In this document: positions 59,671-64,000 of the stretch, piece by piece
Numbering within the stretch: the first letter of the stretch is position 1
Layout: every line of letters starts with the position of its first letter
NCBI RefSeq assembly: GCF_009026145.1
Contig: NZ_WBUE01000015.1
Coordinates: 27,738-91,737, forward strand
Direction: 5' to 3'
From: Hyphomicrobium sp.
GTDB taxonomy: Bacteria; Pseudomonadota; Alphaproteobacteria; Rhizobiales; Hyphomicrobiaceae
Length of the DNA stretch: 64,000 nucleotides
Position numbers and translations under genes: made by a program
The notes under the pieces: model-generated
What the model saw: only the letters and a program-made list of their open reading frames with translations
Told to the model about the DNA's origin: nothing
Databases searched by the model: none

Positions 59671-60492
59671 TCAGATCGTCACGATGCCCGCGGCGGTGAG
59701 CACGCGCGCCGTATAGAACCCGACCCACCACATGAGCCAGAAGCCGACCTTGTTCGATACGATCGAGGCGAGGAGATAGAGCGCCGTCGCCTTCCAAATC
59801 GGCATGCTCCAGAAGCGGCGGTGAATAGCTACGAAGTAGGCCCATAGCAGCAGCGCCAGCGCGACCGAGGCGAGCGCCGACGGTGTGAGCCAATCGGCTT
59901 CCGTCATCGGCCCCCCGAAGGAGGACATGCCGATGCCGCCGAGCATGACGCGCACGAGGAACTCGTAAGCGCCATAGACGGGAGCGACGAAGCCCAAAGC
60001 CAGGCAGTAGAGCTTGAAGTAGGCATGGAATGGCCGCTTCACGGCGGCAAAATAGCGGAACAGCGCGTAGGCAAGCGCGAAGGTGATAGCCATGCCGACG
60101 TAGATGCCGACCTGCGACAGCACCTTCATCAGCGTCTGCATGCTCTCGCTGACCGGCGTGCCGTTCATGGGGACGACGACGCGCATCACGACCGGCACGA
60201 ACAGCAGGCAGTAGAGCGCGATGCCGGTGAGCGCGAACGAGAGGTACCCGCGATAGCTTGGGTCCTCGGCAAAGTCGGTCGTCTGGCGTACGGGGGCGCG
60301 CAGGATCTTGAGATAGACGGCCGGGAAGCTGCGCCGAACGGGGGCCGCCGCCTGACCGAGAAATCCAAGCGAGCTTGCGCGCAGGTCGGCACCGCAGGAA
60401 GAGCAGAAATTGCTGCCCGCCGGCGCACCGCAATCGGCGCACACGCTCATCGTGGCGCCGGTCGACGCTGAGCTCCCTGTGTGCAGAATCAT
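59671..60492 (-). CDS. Zinc-ribbon multi-pass membrane protein (Yip1-like)
   Basis: CADCGAPAGSNFCSSCGADL followed by about five TM segments. Confidence 0.75.
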   Translation of the reverse strand: MILHTGSSASTGATMSVCADCGAPAGSNFCSSCGADLRASSLGFLGQAAAPVRRSFPAVYLKILRAPVRQTTDFAEDPSYRGYLSFALTGIALYCLLFVPVVMRVVVPMNGTPVSESMQTLMKVLSQVGIYVGMAITFALAYALFRYFAAVKRPFHAYFKLYCLALGFVAPVYGAYEFLVRVMLGGIGMSSFGGPMTEADWLTPSALASVALALLLWAYFVAIHRRFWSMPIWKATALYLLASIVSNKVGFWLMWWVGFYTARVLTAAGIVTI

Positions 60493-60557
60493 AGGCGCCC
60501 CCCTAAGCTGCTGGCGAACTCTAGCAGCGCCGGGTCGAGGCGCACAGCGCGGGTGGG

Positions 60558-61010
60558 TCAGCCGTTGAGGCGCCAGAGCTCGAAATTCAGCGCCGCCGAG
60601 AAAGAAACCCACAGAAAATACGGCACGAACAGCAGCGCAGCGGAGCGGCGGACCGGCCAGGCGAGGACGATGAAGGCGAGGATCGCCAGCCACAGCGCGC
60701 CCATGTCGATGAGCGCCGAGGTGATCTGCTTCTCGCCGAACATCAGGTACGACCAGGCGCCGTTGAGGCAGAGCTGCAGAAGCCACAGCCACAATAGCGG
60801 TCCAAAGCCCTGCGCGCGCCAGGCGATCCAGCCCGCGATGGCGATCATCACGTAGAGCACCGCCCACACGGGTGGAAACACGGTGTCAGGGGGAGTCCAA
60901 TCCGGCTTCTGCAGCGCGGCGTAGAAGGGTCCCGGCAGGTAGGTCATGCCGAAGTACGCCGCGCCGGCGACAAGCGCGAGAAATACCAACAGCCCCGAGT
61001 ATCTCGTCAC
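60558..61010 (-). CDS. tspO: TspO/MBR family protein
   Basis: KPDWTPPDTVFPPVWAVLYVMIAIAGWIAWR; LCLNGAWSYLMFGEKQITSALIDMGALW; GTG start overlapping the upstream stop. Confidence 0.93.
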   Translation of the reverse strand: MTRYSGLLVFLALVAGAAYFGMTYLPGPFYAALQKPDWTPPDTVFPPVWAVLYVMIAIAGWIAWRAQGFGPLLWLWLLQLCLNGAWSYLMFGEKQITSALIDMGALWLAILAFIVLAWPVRRSAALLFVPYFLWVSFSAALNFELWRLNG

Positions 61011-62944
61011 TGTGCCGCCTCGACCTGCGGGGCGGCGCTCTTGCCGACGATCGACAGGCGTTCCACCGCCGCTCCGAGAATCTGCCCGAGCAGCTCCGAG
61101 TACCGCATGCCGGCAAAGCCCGCCATGAGGTTGACCTTGCCGTCCCAGCACCAGCCGGGATTGGGGTTGACCTCGAGCAGCTTGATCTCGCCCTTGGCGT
61201 CGGCACGGAAATCGAAGCGCGCATAGTCGCGGCAGCCGAGCCGCTCGAACAGGCGCGCCGAGTGCTCGACCAGCTGCTGCTGCTGCAGCTCGGACAGCTC
61301 GGCCTCGTGATAGGATACCTGCGTCCAGTAGGGGCTGTCGGGCTCCCACTTCGATTCATAGCCGAGGATCTTCGGCAACTTCGGATCGAGCTTGGAGAAG
61401 TCGACCTCGAGAATCGGCAACGCGCGCAGGCCCTGGTCGGGGTTGCCGACCAGCGTCACCGAGTACTCGGCGCCAGTCAGATACTCCTGCACCAGGATCG
61501 GCCGCTTGGGGAAGGCCACCCGCAAGCGCTCGAGGTAGTCGAGCAGCGCCTTCTCGTTGCGGACGACAGCGTCTTTGGTGATGCCCTGCGAGCTGTCGCC
61601 GTAGTTTGGCTTCAGCAGCGCCGGGAACACCGACGGCAGCGTCGCACCCTGATCGCCGGGCCGAACGTGCGTCTCGAGCGGCACCGGCACATCGAGCGTC
61701 AGGGCGACGGCACGCACCAGCCCCTTGTCGTAGCAGGCGGCGAGCGCCGACGGTCCGGCTCCCGTGTACGGCAGCTCGAGCGACTCGAGCATCGCCGGAA
61801 CGTGCAGCTCCTTGAACGGGTCGTTGTTGAAGCCCTCGTCGCACAGATTGAACACGAGGTCGGTGCGCAGCTCGGAAAGATCGCGGTCGAGCGTTGCGTG
61901 GTTGTCGAGGTAGCGGAACTTGTAGGCCGGCAGCTCCGACAGGGCGTCCTTCAGGCGTCGGATGGTGTCGTGGTCCTCGGGGTTGAAGGCGCCCCCACGC
62001 TTCACCGTATCGGGAAGGCGCGGATCGCCCATGACGACGGTCACGTCGATCTGCTGCACCTTGCCGCGCGGCTTGCGCAGCAGCGCCGGCGCATCGGCCG
62101 ACAACAGCAGGCGCCGCGCCATCATGCCCAGATCCTGGTCGCGATCCGACAGCGCCTCGGCATTGCCGTGGTGGCGCACATTACGAAAGCCGGTCTTCTC
62201 GAGCAGCCTGGCAATGCTCTCGCGCGTGTAAAGGCGCTCCGCATAGAACTGATCGGCAATGACGCCCAGCTCGTCGTGGACGATCACCTCGCGCGAGATG
62301 AGCCGTTCGCGATCACCCGAGAGCGAGCGCTCGCGGCACACGAAATGGTGCTCGTCGATCCACTCCCAGGAGCGGCGCTCGAAGTGATCGGCCATGTAGG
62401 CGCCGTCGGTGATGTCGAGCACGAGCTGACCGGACGGGCGCAAAATCTTGCCGACCGCGGTCAGCACCTTCTCGTCGTCCTGCTTGTTGGAGAAGTAGCC
62501 GAACGAGTTGCCCATGATGGCAACGCAATCGAAGCTGGTCTCGGGCAGGCGCGGATTGCGCGCATCGCCTTCCTTGAAGACGACCTGCAGCCGCTCCGAT
62601 TGCGCGCGCTTCTTGGCCAGGCGCACGAGGTAGCGCGAGCGGTCGACGCCGGTGACGTTCTTGAAGCCGCGGCGCGCCAGCTCGAGGCAGTGCCGCCCCT
62701 GCCCGCAACAGAGGTCGAGGATCTGGCTGTGCGGCTGCACCGGCGCGGCGGCGAGAATGAAGTCGACATCGCGACGCGTGTTCTCCACGTTCTCGACGAC
62801 ATCGCCGTCGGTCTTGACGTAGAGAGCGTTGAAAAGCTTGCGCCACCACTCGGCGGGAAGATGCGCCTCAAGGTCCGCAACGGGGCCGAGGCACGAGCGC
62901 GGCGTAGGGCGCCTGGGGCGCTTCGCCTTGGCAACTGACGCCAT
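61007..62944 (-). CDS. Fusion of class I SAM methyltransferase and D-Ala-D-Ala ligase-like ATP-grasp domain
   Basis: N-terminal ILDLCCGQGRHCLELARRGFKNVTGVDRS; C-terminal NLCDEGFNNDPFKELHVPAMLESLELPYTGAGPSALAACYDKGL...LKPNYGDSSQGI...LLEVNPNPGWCWDGKVNLM. Confidence 0.9.
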   Translation of the reverse strand: MASVAKAKRPRRPTPRSCLGPVADLEAHLPAEWWRKLFNALYVKTDGDVVENVENTRRDVDFILAAAPVQPHSQILDLCCGQGRHCLELARRGFKNVTGVDRSRYLVRLAKKRAQSERLQVVFKEGDARNPRLPETSFDCVAIMGNSFGYFSNKQDDEKVLTAVGKILRPSGQLVLDITDGAYMADHFERRSWEWIDEHHFVCRERSLSGDRERLISREVIVHDELGVIADQFYAERLYTRESIARLLEKTGFRNVRHHGNAEALSDRDQDLGMMARRLLLSADAPALLRKPRGKVQQIDVTVVMGDPRLPDTVKRGGAFNPEDHDTIRRLKDALSELPAYKFRYLDNHATLDRDLSELRTDLVFNLCDEGFNNDPFKELHVPAMLESLELPYTGAGPSALAACYDKGLVRAVALTLDVPVPLETHVRPGDQGATLPSVFPALLKPNYGDSSQGITKDAVVRNEKALLDYLERLRVAFPKRPILVQEYLTGAEYSVTLVGNPDQGLRALPILEVDFSKLDPKLPKILGYESKWEPDSPYWTQVSYHEAELSELQQQQLVEHSARLFERLGCRDYARFDFRADAKGEIKLLEVNPNPGWCWDGKVNLMAGFAGMRYSELLGQILGAAVERLSIVGKSAAPQVEAAQ

Positions 62945-63127
62945 GATGGACGTTCGTCCTCAAAGGGCCGCGCTCTGGCTCAGGGCCGCTTCTGCCCCCA
63001 TCAGCCGGCGATCGGCCGAACAAAACTACAGGCCCCTCTGGCCTCGATAGTCGGCGAACTTATTTGCCAATTGCGACTTTGCAAGAGGCAACTTCGCTTT
63101 TTCCGCCTCCGCAGCGTCGCTCGTCGA

Positions 63128-64000
63128 TCAAGGACGGTGTCGGCGCATTAGCGCGATGAAGAATCCGTCAGTGCCGTGCCGCGCCGGCGTGAGCTGCAGA
63201 GTGTCGTCGCGGCCGTCGGCGGAACGTGGCGGCACTGCGCCGATGCGCTCGGCCCAGGCCGTGGTAAACGGCTCGACCGCGAACTCCCCGTGGCGACCGA
63301 GAAAGGCTTCGACCTGGTCGCGGTTCTCCTCCGGGAGCACCGAGCAGGTCACGTAGGCCAGCGCGCCGCCCGGCTTGGTCAGGCTGGCGCCGAGGTCGAG
63401 GACGCGGGCCTGCTCGGCCTGGCGCTCGGGAATGTTGGCGGGCCTTACGCGCCACTTGGCATCCGGCTTGCGGCGCCAGGTGCCCGAGCCCGTACATGGG
63501 GCATCGACCAGCACCAGGTCGAAGCGCGGCCCCAGCGCCGCGAGCGCTTCCTCGTTCCCCGCTTCCAGCACCTGCACGTTGCGCACGCCGGCGCGCTTCA
63601 GGCGTTCGAATATGGGGCGCAGCTGCTTCCTGTCGGCGTCGTAGGCGTAGATCTGGCCCGTGTTCTGCATGGTCGCGGCGAGCGCGAGCGTCTTGCCGCC
63701 GGCACCGGCGCACAAATCGAGGACCTGCATGCGCGGAGCGGCACCGGCCAGCAGCGCGGCGAGCTGCGAGCCCTCGTCCTGCACCTCGAACCAGCCCTTG
63801 CCGTGCGCCGCCTCGGCTTCCAGATGCAGGGCCTTTCGGGCGCCCTCCGGCGCGGGGACGCGCACGCCGGTCGGGGCGAGCGGGGTCGGCGCCGCGCCGT
63901 AGCGCTCGAGCGCTTTGACGACCTTCTCCCGTGTCCCCTTCAGCGTGTTCACCCTGAGGTCGATGGGGGCGCGAGCGGCCAGCGCCGCGCCCTCCTCGGC
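63128..64000 (-). CDS. RsmB/NOL1-family rRNA m5C methyltransferase (N-terminus outside window)
   Basis: VLDLCAGAGGKTLALAATM; VLVDAPCTGSGTWRRKPDAKWR; AYVTCSVLPEENRDQVEAFL; frame stays open to the window edge. Confidence 0.92.
   Translation of the reverse strand, partial: AEEGAALAARAPIDLRVNTLKGTREKVVKALERYGAAPTPLAPTGVRVPAPEGARKALHLEAEAAHGKGWFEVQDEGSQLAALLAGAAPRMQVLDLCAGAGGKTLALAATMQNTGQIYAYDADRKQLRPIFERLKRAGVRNVQVLEAGNEEALAALGPRFDLVLVDAPCTGSGTWRRKPDAKWRVRPANIPERQAEQARVLDLGASLTKPGGALAYVTCSVLPEENRDQVEAFLGRHGEFAVEPFTTAWAERIGAVPPRSADGRDDTLQLTPARHGTDGFFIALMRRHRP

Noticed and set aside
60872-62938. 688-aa plus-strand ORF opposite the methyltransferase/ATP-grasp gene
   Set aside because: Arg/Leu/Val-rich antisense translation without motifs; the minus strand encodes two clear domains.
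1-64000. CRISPR arrays, tRNA/rRNA genes, IS transposases, prophage
   Set aside because: Looked for direct-repeat/spacer patterns, tRNA-like clover sequences and transposase motifs; none found by eye.

Overview
This 64 kb window reads as an alphaproteobacterial, probably Hyphomicrobiales-like, chromosome segment. That placement is inferred from gene content and is not proven. Left part: M48 protease (truncated by the window edge), DsbA-like protein, aroQ, accB, accC, aat, followed by a PLP-related neighbourhood (metB, YggS, two convergent MocR regulators). Middle: a lanthanide-type methanol dehydrogenase (xoxF), a hutW/hutX anaerobic heme-degradation operon, bluB behind a cobalamin riboswitch, and a complete nosRZDFYLX denitrification operon. 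Then comes a three-gene locus of zinc-ribbon membrane proteins, one of 1418 aa, that I cannot assign to a known system and consider the best candidate for an undescribed one. Right part: a seven-gene type II DMSO-reductase-family molybdoenzyme operon with its own FNR-like regulator, methanethiol methyltransferase-like gene, an ECF41 sigma cluster, guaA, an ECF42 sigma cluster with three DGPF/YCII genes, a divergent second Aat-like gene, tspO, a methyltransferase/ATP-grasp fusion and an RsmB-like gene truncated at the right edge. Main non-coding signals: four FNR-type boxes (one ahead of a possible small RNA), an ECF41-type promoter, three equally spaced ECF42-type promoters, a 29-bp perfect palindrome at the ECF42 start, paired stem-loop repeats around accB, and three gene fossils (GGDEF-EAL, GNAT, guaA tail). 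No tRNA, rRNA, CRISPR array, IS element or prophage was seen. All assignments come from reading the sequence; no database search was run.
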